64,000 nucleotides of DNA from Vibrio hepatarius. GTDB lineage: Bacteria > Pseudomonadota > Gammaproteobacteria > Enterobacterales > Vibrionaceae. Shown here piece by piece: positions 1 to 8,781 of the stretch (position 1 is the first letter of the stretch; the number at the start of each line of letters is the position of its first letter). The position numbers were made by a program, and so were the translations under genes. The stretch spans positions 22,986 to 86,985 of the forward strand of contig NZ_JAHKPM010000061.1 of NCBI RefSeq assembly GCF_018860525.1. Direction: 5' to 3'. A model generated the notes under the pieces. It was not told the origin of the DNA. It saw only the letters and a program-made list of their open reading frames with translations, and searched no databases.

Positions 1-144
1 AATTTGCATTGAAATATCCATAAGAGCCTGAGTGTTATGATAAAACAGATTCAATTTTTCAATGGTAATAGCAGTCTGCTCTTCGGTGAGATTATTCACA
101 TCTAGCGGAATCTGATAGCCCAATGCCTGATCAACTGAAAACAT
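1..144 (-). CDS. pstB: Phosphate ABC transporter ATPase PstB, N-terminal part
   Basis: Partial gene running off the left edge; 48 codons are visible from an ATG at 144. The protein begins MFSVDQALGYQIP and reaches IEKLNLFYHNTQALMDIS, which is the conserved start of the PstB ATPase ahead of its Walker A motif (outside the window). PstB powers import of inorganic phosphate through PstA/PstC. The start lies 2 bases after the pstA stop, so translation is probably coupled. A vibrio-type extension of about 25 residues precedes the conserved IEKLNLFY segment. Identity is supported by motif and by position after pstA. Confidence 0.9.
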   Translation of the reverse strand, partial: MFSVDQALGYQIPLDVNNLTEEQTAITIEKLNLFYHNTQALMDISMQI

Positions 145-146
145 CT

Positions 147-1796
147 CTAATCTTGCCCCAAAGTTCGGTATTTCTCACGAAGGTTATTTCGAATACTAAT
201 CGCGGTTAAATTTAATCCAACGATAACACATACCAACAAGAACGACGTCGCATAAACTAAAGGCCTAGCACTTTCAATATTAGTCGTTTGGAAGCCAACA
301 TCATAGATCTGAAAGCCTAGATGCATGAACTTTCTATCTAAGTGTAAAAATGGAAATTGGCTATCAAGAGGCAAACTCGACGCTAATTTAACTACCCCGA
401 CCAACATCAAAGGCGCGACTTCACCGGCAGCGCGTGCGACCGCTAAAATCAGCCCTGTAATAATGGCCGGACTCGCCATAGGAAGAACAATTCGCCACAT
501 AGTTTCAAACTGAGTTGCGCCCAAGGCAAGAGAGCCATGGCGAACTGAGTTGGGAATCCTAGTAAGACCTTCTTCTGTAGCAACAATAACTACTGGAAGT
601 GTCAGAACAGCTAGAGTCAATGCTGACCATAATAAACCTGGAGTGCCAAACGTAGGAGCAGGCAACTGCTCAGAATAAAACAAATCATCAACAGAGCCGC
701 CAACAGTATAAACAAAAAAACCCAAGCCAAATACCCCATATACAATTGACGGTACCCCAGCAAGATTGATAACAGCAACACGAATCAAACGAGTCAGGGT
801 ATTACTTTGAGCATATTCATGTAGATAAATAGCCGCCACAACTCCAAGAGGCATCACGATAATAGACATGATTAAAACCAATAGCACAGTGCCAAATATT
901 GCAGGAAATACACCGCCTTCAGAGTTGGACTCTCTTGGCTCACTCGTGACAAACTTCCCTACTTGTTTTAGCCAATGATAGGTCTTATCCCACGCAGACA
1001 TCTGATTTGGATACCACACATCTAGAATCTCATTAAGTGTGATTCTGTAAGTATCACCTCTCATATCTTCAACGACTATGCCTTGCCTTGCTAACTCTAA
1101 CCGAAGTGAATCCAGTTTTGCTTCCATGTCAGTCAGTTGCTGACGAAATATGCGCGATTGATTAACGTAACGTTTGAGAAAATCAGAATCAAGCCGCCCG
1201 TTTATTTCACGCTTCTTTTTTTCAAGATTGAGTCGATTGGATTGAGCGCTTATTACTCGAATTTGTTTTTCAACTAGACGATCTATTTTTATCCGTTGAG
1301 CACTAGCAAAAATCAGGGCTTGGCTGATTTTTTCTTCTAAGTCGGTATCGGTCTGTTTCCCTTGAGCAAAGTAACCTTTCGGCCGACCATAAAAGTCACC
1401 ACCTTGAGTGCGTTCAATGACAGCCCATCCCTTTGGTTCAGCTGGTTCAAGTAAATCTTGAGCTAAGATGGAAATAAAATCAGCTGGATAAATATCACGA
1501 TTGGCAATTTTAATATCCAATCGTTCGACGACCCCTTTAGTTTCAATTTCAGAAGATAAAGCCACTTCCATTTGTTGTAGGTGGCGAATCGATACCTCTT
1601 CCTGCGCATAAAGCTGGCCAACAATGACTTCACCTTTCTGATTAGTCCACTGATAAAGCGGTGAAGGCCAAAAATAGGATAAACCTTTCCAGCCGATGAG
1701 CAGTAGCAAGCCAAGTACAGATAATAAACTGATACTGACCGCCCCACCTGTTAGCCAGATCCATGGAGAACCTGATTTAAACCACTTATATCCCAT
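147..1796 (-). CDS. pstA: Phosphate ABC transporter permease PstA, long form
   Basis: Inner-membrane permease of the high-affinity phosphate importer. The last ~290 residues carry the usual multi-helix permease domain with the ABC-contact (EAA) loop HGSLALGATQFETMW. Ahead of it lies one N-terminal membrane segment (about residues 16-36) and a ~200-residue, coiled-coil-rich periplasmic domain, so the protein (549 aa) is nearly twice the E. coli length; this long form is common in vibrios. I chose the ATG at 1796, 7 bases after AGGGG, over the TTG one codon earlier. It lies between pstC (20-base gap upstream) and pstB (2-base gap downstream), so the three are one operon. Confidence 0.93.
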   Translation of the reverse strand: MGYKWFKSGSPWIWLTGGAVSISLLSVLGLLLLIGWKGLSYFWPSPLYQWTNQKGEVIVGQLYAQEEVSIRHLQQMEVALSSEIETKGVVERLDIKIANRDIYPADFISILAQDLLEPAEPKGWAVIERTQGGDFYGRPKGYFAQGKQTDTDLEEKISQALIFASAQRIKIDRLVEKQIRVISAQSNRLNLEKKKREINGRLDSDFLKRYVNQSRIFRQQLTDMEAKLDSLRLELARQGIVVEDMRGDTYRITLNEILDVWYPNQMSAWDKTYHWLKQVGKFVTSEPRESNSEGGVFPAIFGTVLLVLIMSIIVMPLGVVAAIYLHEYAQSNTLTRLIRVAVINLAGVPSIVYGVFGLGFFVYTVGGSVDDLFYSEQLPAPTFGTPGLLWSALTLAVLTLPVVIVATEEGLTRIPNSVRHGSLALGATQFETMWRIVLPMASPAIITGLILAVARAAGEVAPLMLVGVVKLASSLPLDSQFPFLHLDRKFMHLGFQIYDVGFQTTNIESARPLVYATSFLLVCVIVGLNLTAISIRNNLREKYRTLGQD

Positions 1797-1819
1797 CAAA
1801 TGCCCCTAATAGAAGCCAT

Positions 1820-4018
1820 TCATAGTGCACGGTATTTATCTCTCAATCTTTGACGAACCCACTCAGCTAATGAATTAACAACGAAGGTAAAAACTAACAA
1901 AATCAAAGCTGCTAGAAAAAGAATTCTAAAGTGCGAACTACCGACATCAGACTCAGGCATTTCAACCGCGATAGTGGCCGATAAGGTGCGCATACCTTCA
2001 AGAATATTCCAATCCATGATCGGAGTATTTCCAGTCGCCATCAGAACTATCATTGTTTCCCCAACTGCTCTTCCCAGTCCCATCATAACTGCAGAAAATA
2101 TTCCTGGGCTGGCTGTTAGCAACACGACGTGAACCAGTGTTTGCCATGGCGTCGCACCTAATGCCAAAGAGCCATCAGACAAATGCTTGGGTACAGAGAA
2201 AATGGCATCTTCCGCGATAGTGAAAATAGTCGGAATAACAGCAAAACCCATGGCAAAACCAACCACCAGCGCATTACGCTGATCAAAACCAATACCTTGC
2301 TCTGACAGGTAAACACGTACATCACCACTAAATAACCACCACTCGATATTATCACTCTGCCCCCAAATGAAAGCGGTAAGAACAAGCATTAACGGCATAA
2401 GAATAAGTACATGCAGGCCATTGGGAATTCTTCCAATCCAATCACGAGGAAGACAGTTCCAGATCCCTCCAATAATGATGGTCGAAGCTGGTAGCAAGAT
2501 TATGAGTGAAACAACCGAGGCTAAATGATTTTCTACAATGGGGGCGAACCATAATCCAGCAATAAAACCAATAATGACTGTAGGTAAAACTTCCATTAAT
2601 TCAATAGAAGGCTTGACGATTCGACGCATATTAGGAGTCATGAAATATGCGGTATAAATAGCACCTAATACAGCAATCGGTACAGCAAACATCATTGCAA
2701 ATGCTGCGGCTTTGAGTGTACCAAAAGCAATAGGCACTAAACTAAATTTCGGTTCAAATTCATCAGATGCAGACGATGTTTGCCAGACATACTCTGGCTC
2801 TGGATAACTTTCATACCAGACTTTTTGCCAAAGAGACGACCAAGAGACTTCAGGATACGGGTTATCAACATGCGCAACGTTTAACTTAGTGCCAGAAAGA
2901 GCCACTAAATAGTTTTCATTATTGGACATGGCCACAAGTTGAGGCGCTTTGTCGTATATTCGTTGAAAGATGGCTAATTTTTCACTGGTCGTATAGTGAC
3001 TTTGTACTGTGCCATTAGTGTAAAAGCTATAAAACCCTTTGCGATATGTGTCTGGCAATAAGAACTCTAGTTGAGGAGCCAATTGAAAGTTTCGAATATG
3101 GTTCAAGGTTCTATAGCCATCGCTTAATACATCAAACCACTGTGAAACCATGCCATCTTGATGCATGACGATTAAAGAGTGGCCACCAGATAACAAGCTA
3201 ACACCTGTAACCATATGCTGTTTGTTACCAACATTCAGACTAACAACTTCTCTAACCTTAAAATCTTTTGTTCTTTTTTTGGCGATAATTAACTCTGAAC
3301 CAGTGCGTAAATACAATGTATTACCATCAGGCGTCACGAGTATCTGGTCTAGGTCACGAAAAGGTTGTAAAAACTCAAATGACTGCACATTTTGGTCAAT
3401 GTCTTGCCAACGTAGACGCACTCGGTGATCATCATAATAACCAGCCAAGGTGGTATTAGGGTTTACTGCGTAAGCGAAAGAAATTAAGCGGGCGTTTGAA
3501 TCATTTTTAAGATCAAAAGGTAGGGACATGCGGTTAACTTGTGGTGAAAATACGCGTTTCTCACCTTTAACAGCATTAAACATACTGGGCTTATATAGTA
3601 AAACCTCTCCGACTGGGCTTGCCATACCTAGCCACCCATCTGCTGAACGACTCGAATTATTTAGGCTATAACCCTTTGCTAGTTCAACTCTTTGCTCTGG
3701 TTCTACAGAATTAAGCCTTAAAGACCAAAAATCAACATAACCTAACTTTGACACTACGTAAGCATTATCTCCGTAATCGTCAATCCCAATTAGGACTGGT
3801 TTTTCAGTATTTATTGACTTTATCGATACATTTGGCGTCAATTTCGCATCAGAGAAAAGTGGGAGCACTGAAAGTGCGAGATAAACGAATATAAGCACAA
3901 GAGCTGCCAGTACAGCGACTCCGCCCGCTGATACTAACCACCGAGCTAAACGATCTTTAATTAGTCGCTTGCGATCACGTTCTCGCAATGAAAATTCAGC
4001 TTTGGCCATTTCACTCAC
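1820..4018 (-). CDS. pstC: Phosphate ABC transporter permease PstC, long form
   Basis: Partner permease of PstA. The protein of 732 aa has a cytoplasmic basic start (RERDRKRLIKDR), a membrane helix at about 30-52, a large extracytoplasmic region of ~360 residues with propeller-like repeats (for example LLSGGHSLIVMHQDGMVSQW), then the permease domain from about residue 423 with the ABC-contact loop DGSLALGATPWQT. E. coli PstC is about 320 aa, so the N-terminal domain is an addition. The first codon is GTG at 4018; an ATG at 4009 is an alternative. First gene of pstCAB, preceded by a Pho box at 4057-4074. No pstS or phoU is seen next to it. Confidence 0.92.
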   Translation of the reverse strand: MSEMAKAEFSLRERDRKRLIKDRLARWLVSAGGVAVLAALVLIFVYLALSVLPLFSDAKLTPNVSIKSINTEKPVLIGIDDYGDNAYVVSKLGYVDFWSLRLNSVEPEQRVELAKGYSLNNSSRSADGWLGMASPVGEVLLYKPSMFNAVKGEKRVFSPQVNRMSLPFDLKNDSNARLISFAYAVNPNTTLAGYYDDHRVRLRWQDIDQNVQSFEFLQPFRDLDQILVTPDGNTLYLRTGSELIIAKKRTKDFKVREVVSLNVGNKQHMVTGVSLLSGGHSLIVMHQDGMVSQWFDVLSDGYRTLNHIRNFQLAPQLEFLLPDTYRKGFYSFYTNGTVQSHYTTSEKLAIFQRIYDKAPQLVAMSNNENYLVALSGTKLNVAHVDNPYPEVSWSSLWQKVWYESYPEPEYVWQTSSASDEFEPKFSLVPIAFGTLKAAAFAMMFAVPIAVLGAIYTAYFMTPNMRRIVKPSIELMEVLPTVIIGFIAGLWFAPIVENHLASVVSLIILLPASTIIIGGIWNCLPRDWIGRIPNGLHVLILMPLMLVLTAFIWGQSDNIEWWLFSGDVRVYLSEQGIGFDQRNALVVGFAMGFAVIPTIFTIAEDAIFSVPKHLSDGSLALGATPWQTLVHVVLLTASPGIFSAVMMGLGRAVGETMIVLMATGNTPIMDWNILEGMRTLSATIAVEMPESDVGSSHFRILFLAALILLVFTFVVNSLAEWVRQRLRDKYRAL

Positions 4019-4056
4019 TTACCTACAACTACCCACATGTATAATATTTCGATTGG

Positions 4057-4074
4057 GTGACAATTATATTACAT
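4057..4074 (-). promoter_or_regulatory. Pho box upstream of pstC
   Basis: On the minus strand ATGTAATATAATTGTCAC matches the PhoB consensus CTGTCATAWAWCTGTCAY at 15 of 18 positions, with the two half-repeats 11 bp apart. A TATTAT -10 element follows about 10 bases downstream, the usual distance when the Pho box replaces the -35. It ends 38 bases before the pstC start. Confidence 0.75.
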
Positions 4075-4201
4075 AGCGGATTAAACAACTAAAAACAATG
4101 TATTAACTCAATTAAGATTGTTTCCATAACGCCTTAAATTGCACTCTCTCTGAGTATGACTCCATTACTCAACTTCGTCAGCCAGGTTAATAGGAAAAAT
4201 A

Positions 4202-6313
4202 ATGAGCACAGAAAAGCTGTATATTGAAAAGGAACTCAGTTGGCTTTCTTTCAATGAACGTGTTTTACAGGAAGCCGGAGACAAGAAAGTGCCTTTAATC
4301 GAACGCATACGATTTCTTGGTATCTTTTCCAATAACTTAGACGAGTTTTACAAAGTGCGCTTTGCCGATGTAAAGAGGCGCATTTTAATCAACCAAGAGC
4401 GGGGGGGCAATGATAATTCCAAGCACTTGCTAACCAAGATGCAAAATAAGGCTCTAAAACTGAATGACCGATTTAGTGAATTGTATTCAGAACTGATTCG
4501 TGAAATGGCACGCCGACAAATATTCCTTGTTAAAGAGACTCAGCTCAACGAGTGCCAGAAAAAATGGGTACGAGATTACTTTCGTAAACAAGTACAACCC
4601 CATATTACACCGCTGCTATTAAGAGACGACATCGATGTCCTCGAATTTCTAAAAGACGAATACACTTACCTCACTGTCGATCTCAAAAAAGCCAACTATA
4701 GCCAATACGCATTGATCGAAATCCCCACTGGTCACTTACCACGATTTGTTATGATCCCCGAGCATAAAGCTCGAGGCCGTAAAACCATAATCCTTTTAGA
4801 TAACATCATCAGATACTGCCTCGACGAGTTATTTAATGGTTTCTTCGACTATGACGAACTAAAAGGCTATGCGATGAAAATGACTCGAGATGCTGAGTAT
4901 GATTTAAGCCATGAGGTTGAACATAGTTTGCTAGAGCAGATGTCGGAGGGAGTAAGCCAACGTCTAACCGCCATGCCAGTTCGTTTTATTTATGAAATAG
5001 GCATGCCGCAAGCAATGCTCGAATTCTTGTGCGATAAACTCCGAATATCCAATTACGATAGTCTCATTTCAGGTGGTCGATACCATAACTTTAAAGACTT
5101 TATGGATTTTCCTAACGTAGGCAGAGATTACTTAGAAAATAAGCCATTACCTCCTCTACAATGTTCCGATTTTGATGGATATGCAAACAAGTTTGATGCC
5201 ATCAAACATCAAGACATCTTACTTTACTACCCTTACCACACATTCGAGCATATTACTGAACTCGTACGTCAAGCTTCCTTCGATCCAAAAGTCTTAAGCG
5301 TAAAAATCAATGTCTACCGAGTGGCGAAAAATTCTCGCTTGATGAATTCACTTATCGACGCGGTTCATAATGGCAAACAAGTCACCGTGGTAGTCGAACT
5401 TCAGGCCCGTTTTGACGAAGAGGCCAACATTGAGTGGTCTAAAGTTTTAACTGAAGCAGGAGTGCAAGTCATTTTTGGTACACCCGGCTTAAAAATCCAC
5501 TCTAAATTATTGCTTATCAGCCGCAGAGAAAACAATCGCATTGTCCGTTATGCACATATAGGGACAGGCAACTTCCACGAAAAAACCGCTCGTATATACA
5601 CAGATTTTTCACTATTAACCGCTGATCCAGAAATTACCTATGAAGTGCAAAATGTATTTGCTTACATCGAAAATCCTTATCGTCCTGTTAAATTTGAGCA
5701 TTTGATTGTTTCCCCTCGGAACTCACGAATAAAACTTTATCTAAACATTGATGAAGAAATTGCCAATGCAAAATCAGGTAAAAGAGCAGCCATTACATTG
5801 AAAATCAACAACCTAGTTGATAAACCCCTCATAAATAAGCTGTATGAGGCGAGTAACGCTGGTGTCAAAATTAAAATGGTTATTCGAGGGATGTGCTCTC
5901 TCGTCCCTGGTATAAAAGGAGTGAGTGAGAATATCCGTATTATTAGTATCGTAGACCGCTTTCTTGAGCACCCTAGGGTGCTTATTTTCCATAATAATGG
6001 CTCACCAAAAGTCTATATTTCTTCTGCTGATTGGATGACTCGAAATATAGATTATAGAATTGAAGTTGCCACTCCTGTGCGTGACCCACGACTCAAGCGA
6101 AGAATTATTGATATCATCAATATCCACTTTACTGATACTGTAAAAGCACGCTTAATAGACAAAGAAATGAGTAATAAATATGTACCACGAGGTAATCGTA
6201 AGAAAATTCGTTCACAGATTGCGATATACGACTATCTTAAAGAAGTAGAAAAACAGACTAAAAAACGCAAAGAGCGACCTAATATTCATGACGAAGTCTT
6301 CGCCAATTCGTGA
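4202..6313 (+). CDS. ppk1: Polyphosphate kinase 1
   Basis: Makes inorganic polyphosphate from ATP (reversible). Length of 703 aa is typical. The N-terminal helical domain begins EKELSWLSFNERVLQEA. The catalytic PLD-like halves carry the autophosphorylated histidine (H433 in GLKIHSKLL) and the second active-site histidine (H590 in FLEHPRV), plus the YAHIGTGNFHEKTARIYTD signature. It is divergent from pstC and overlaps ppx by 26 bases, so polyphosphate synthesis and breakdown are translated from one message. No clear Pho box faces this gene, though the shared 183-base spacer contains the pstC one. Confidence 0.97.
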   Translation: MSTEKLYIEKELSWLSFNERVLQEAGDKKVPLIERIRFLGIFSNNLDEFYKVRFADVKRRILINQERGGNDNSKHLLTKMQNKALKLNDRFSELYSELIREMARRQIFLVKETQLNECQKKWVRDYFRKQVQPHITPLLLRDDIDVLEFLKDEYTYLTVDLKKANYSQYALIEIPTGHLPRFVMIPEHKARGRKTIILLDNIIRYCLDELFNGFFDYDELKGYAMKMTRDAEYDLSHEVEHSLLEQMSEGVSQRLTAMPVRFIYEIGMPQAMLEFLCDKLRISNYDSLISGGRYHNFKDFMDFPNVGRDYLENKPLPPLQCSDFDGYANKFDAIKHQDILLYYPYHTFEHITELVRQASFDPKVLSVKINVYRVAKNSRLMNSLIDAVHNGKQVTVVVELQARFDEEANIEWSKVLTEAGVQVIFGTPGLKIHSKLLLISRRENNRIVRYAHIGTGNFHEKTARIYTDFSLLTADPEITYEVQNVFAYIENPYRPVKFEHLIVSPRNSRIKLYLNIDEEIANAKSGKRAAITLKINNLVDKPLINKLYEASNAGVKIKMVIRGMCSLVPGIKGVSENIRIISIVDRFLEHPRVLIFHNNGSPKVYISSADWMTRNIDYRIEVATPVRDPRLKRRIIDIINIHFTDTVKARLIDKEMSNKYVPRGNRKKIRSQIAIYDYLKEVEKQTKKRKERPNIHDEVFANS

Positions 6314-7787
6314 CATTGCCGCTATCGACCTCGGTTCTAATAGCTTCCATATGGTGGTCGCTCGTGTTGTTGATCAAGGTCTACAACTGATTAGTCGCCA
6401 TAGACAAAGAGTGAGATTGGGTGCGGGCTTAAAAGGGCAAAAATACCTTGATGATGACGCTATCGAAAGAGGGATGGATTGTCTTGTTATGTTCGCTGAA
6501 CGCCTACAAGGCTTTGAAGAAGATAGTGTTCGTATCGCAGCAACGCACACATTACGTCAAGCAAGCAATGCTCATATATTTCTACTTCGTGCCAGAGAAG
6601 TTCTACCATTTCCTATTGAGATTATTCCTGGCGTCGAAGAAGCCAGGCTAATTTACCTTGGCGTTGCACACACCCAACCAGAGTCAGATTCGAAACTTGT
6701 GGTAGATATAGGCGGCGGAAGCACGGAAATAATCATAGGGCGAGGGTTTGAACCTAAACTCGTGAACAGTAAGCAAATGGGTTGCGTCAGCTATACACAG
6801 CAATATTTCACTAAGGGGAAACTGTCACCAAAAAACTTTGCTAGAGCTATCCTCGCTGCTGAGCAGAAAATGGAGTCTATCGCCTACCATTATAAGAAAA
6901 AAAGTTGGGACATTGCTTTTGGCTCTTCAGGTACCATTAAAGCTATCCGAGATGTTTTGATTGGAATGGGTTTTGAAGATGGATTGATTACCTCTAAGCG
7001 ACTCGACAAATTGATCCATACGCTTTGCCAGTGGAATCACATAAAAGAGATTTCCCTTACTGGATTAACCTCTGAACGCCAATCCGTTTTTCCAGCTGGT
7101 GTTGCCATCTTAACTGCGATCTTAGCCAGTCTTAGAGTTGATGAAATGCACGTCTCTGAAGGCGCTCTGCGAGAAGGTCTTCTATTTCAAATGGAAGATA
7201 GCTTCCAGCGCTCTGATATTCGTATGAGGACCACGGAAAACCTCGCCAGTAAGCACGCGGTAGATTTAGAACATGCCGATAAAATAAAAAAACAAGCCTC
7301 TGATTTTTTACAACAAGTACATAAAAATCTCGGAATTAAAAAGCGCTCGGAACTCTTCGACTTACTCGAGTGGGGGGCACTACTGCATGAGGTCGGCTTG
7401 AGTATCAGTCTACAAGGGTTTCATCGTCATTCCGCCTACATCCTTCGCCATACATATATGCCAGGTTTTAACCGCGAACAACAAACTGTGTTAGCCACAC
7501 TAGTGCGTTTTCAACGTAAATCACTCAAGTTACACGAGATGGAAGAGCTAACACTTTTTAAAAAGAAGCACGTTATCAGTTTGATCCGCATTTTACGCCT
7601 TGCCATCTTACTCCACGGCCAACGCAACCATGACTCACTACCCTCATTAACACTCTCTATCGATGGGCCTCAATGGAGCCTCATTTCAGAAGACAAAACT
7701 TGGTTAGAGACTAACAAACTCTTAAACGCCGACCTCACCAGAGAGCAAAAATATTGGCGTAAAGCTAGCTGGGATTTGCACTTTTAA
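6288..7787 (+). CDS. ppx: Exopolyphosphatase
   Basis: Ppx/GppA-family phosphatase that removes terminal phosphate from polyphosphate. The actin-like ATPase fold shows its phosphate-1 motif AAIDLGSNSFHMVVARV at residues ~11-27 and phosphate-2 motif VVDIGGGSTEIIIG near 138-151; the C-terminal third (from ~residue 310) is the HD-like helical domain (LLHEVG). Length 499 aa is normal for Ppx. The ATG lies inside the last codons of ppk1 (26-base overlap). Downstream it converges on the pstS-like gene with a 25-base gap and no obvious terminator. Confidence 0.95.
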   Translation: MTKSSPIRDIAAIDLGSNSFHMVVARVVDQGLQLISRHRQRVRLGAGLKGQKYLDDDAIERGMDCLVMFAERLQGFEEDSVRIAATHTLRQASNAHIFLLRAREVLPFPIEIIPGVEEARLIYLGVAHTQPESDSKLVVDIGGGSTEIIIGRGFEPKLVNSKQMGCVSYTQQYFTKGKLSPKNFARAILAAEQKMESIAYHYKKKSWDIAFGSSGTIKAIRDVLIGMGFEDGLITSKRLDKLIHTLCQWNHIKEISLTGLTSERQSVFPAGVAILTAILASLRVDEMHVSEGALREGLLFQMEDSFQRSDIRMRTTENLASKHAVDLEHADKIKKQASDFLQQVHKNLGIKKRSELFDLLEWGALLHEVGLSISLQGFHRHSAYILRHTYMPGFNREQQTVLATLVRFQRKSLKLHEMEELTLFKKKHVISLIRILRLAILLHGQRNHDSLPSLTLSIDGPQWSLISEDKTWLETNKLLNADLTREQKYWRKASWDLHF

Positions 7788-7812
7788 AGCTGATTTTCAT
7801 ACTCACCCTAAA

Positions 7813-8781
7813 TTAACGTCTCACCACACCAACTTTATTCAATTCATGTTGGGCTATTTCAATAGACACAGGTACATAACCTCCTTTTTCAACTAGGTTC
7901 TGCCCTTGCTGAGAGTATATAAATAGAATGAACTCTCTCATTATGGGTGGTAACGGCTGTGAAGGGTTTTTATTAACATATAAATAAAGATAACGAGATA
8001 GAGGGTATTGACCTGATAAAATATTTTCCTTACTTGGATAAATATAGTTTTGGCCTTGTCTGGCGATTGGAATCAATTTAGCACCGGAAACCTGGTAGCC
8101 TACCCCAGAATAGCCAACTGTATTAATAGAGGAAGAAACCGCCTGAACGACTGAGGCAGAGCCAGGCTGCTCGTTGACGTTATTTTTAAAATCGCCACCA
8201 CAAAGCGCGCTTTTCTTAAAGTAGCCATAAGTACCAGAAACAGAGTTTCGACCAAAAAGCTGTATACTGCGTTTAGCCCATTGATAATCAAGCCCCAAGT
8301 CCACCCAAGTTGATACTGACTTAGTTCCTCCGCAGCGTAAGGTAGCAGAAAAAATACGATCCAACTGCTCAAAACTAAGGCCAGCTATTGGATTGTCTCT
8401 ATGGACAAAAACCCCAACCGCATCAATTGCGATACGAAGTTCTGTGGGTTTGTAACCATGTTCACGTTCAAAAGCTTCTATTTCACGTTGGCGCATTGGA
8501 CGACTCATAGGGCCGAACTGAGCAGTACCTTCGGTTAGAGCTGGCGGAGCGGTTGAAGAACCAGATGCTTGCACTTCACCGTTAACGTTCGGGTACAAAT
8601 ATTTAAACGCTTCCACCCATAGAGTCGTCACTCCAGCTAAAGTATCCGATCCTACCGTAGATAAACTTCCACTTAGATTCGCAACCTTTTTATAATCATC
8701 AAGATTAACTTCCGTCAACTCTTTTCCATGCGTAACAAAACAGACCAGAACAAGAAAAAAAGTAATTATTAGCCTCATCAA
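7813..8781 (-). CDS. pstS: Phosphate-binding protein, PstS family
   Basis: Periplasmic substrate-binding component for phosphate uptake. An N-terminal signal sequence (LIITFFLVLVCFVTHG) precedes the phosphate-loop signatures LSTVGSDTLAGVTTLW and GSSTAPPALTEG, and FGRNSVSGTYGYFK near residue 190. Length 322 aa is slightly short for PstS. It is the last gene of a phoB-phoR-pstS cluster and its start overlaps the phoR stop by 4 bases (ATGA). It is physically separate from pstCAB, although both operons have Pho boxes. Whether it feeds PstCA or also acts in sensing with PhoR cannot be told from sequence. Confidence 0.9.
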   Translation of the reverse strand: MMRLIITFFLVLVCFVTHGKELTEVNLDDYKKVANLSGSLSTVGSDTLAGVTTLWVEAFKYLYPNVNGEVQASGSSTAPPALTEGTAQFGPMSRPMRQREIEAFEREHGYKPTELRIAIDAVGVFVHRDNPIAGLSFEQLDRIFSATLRCGGTKSVSTWVDLGLDYQWAKRSIQLFGRNSVSGTYGYFKKSALCGGDFKNNVNEQPGSASVVQAVSSSINTVGYSGVGYQVSGAKLIPIARQGQNYIYPSKENILSGQYPLSRYLYLYVNKNPSQPLPPIMREFILFIYSQQGQNLVEKGGYVPVSIEIAQHELNKVGVVRR

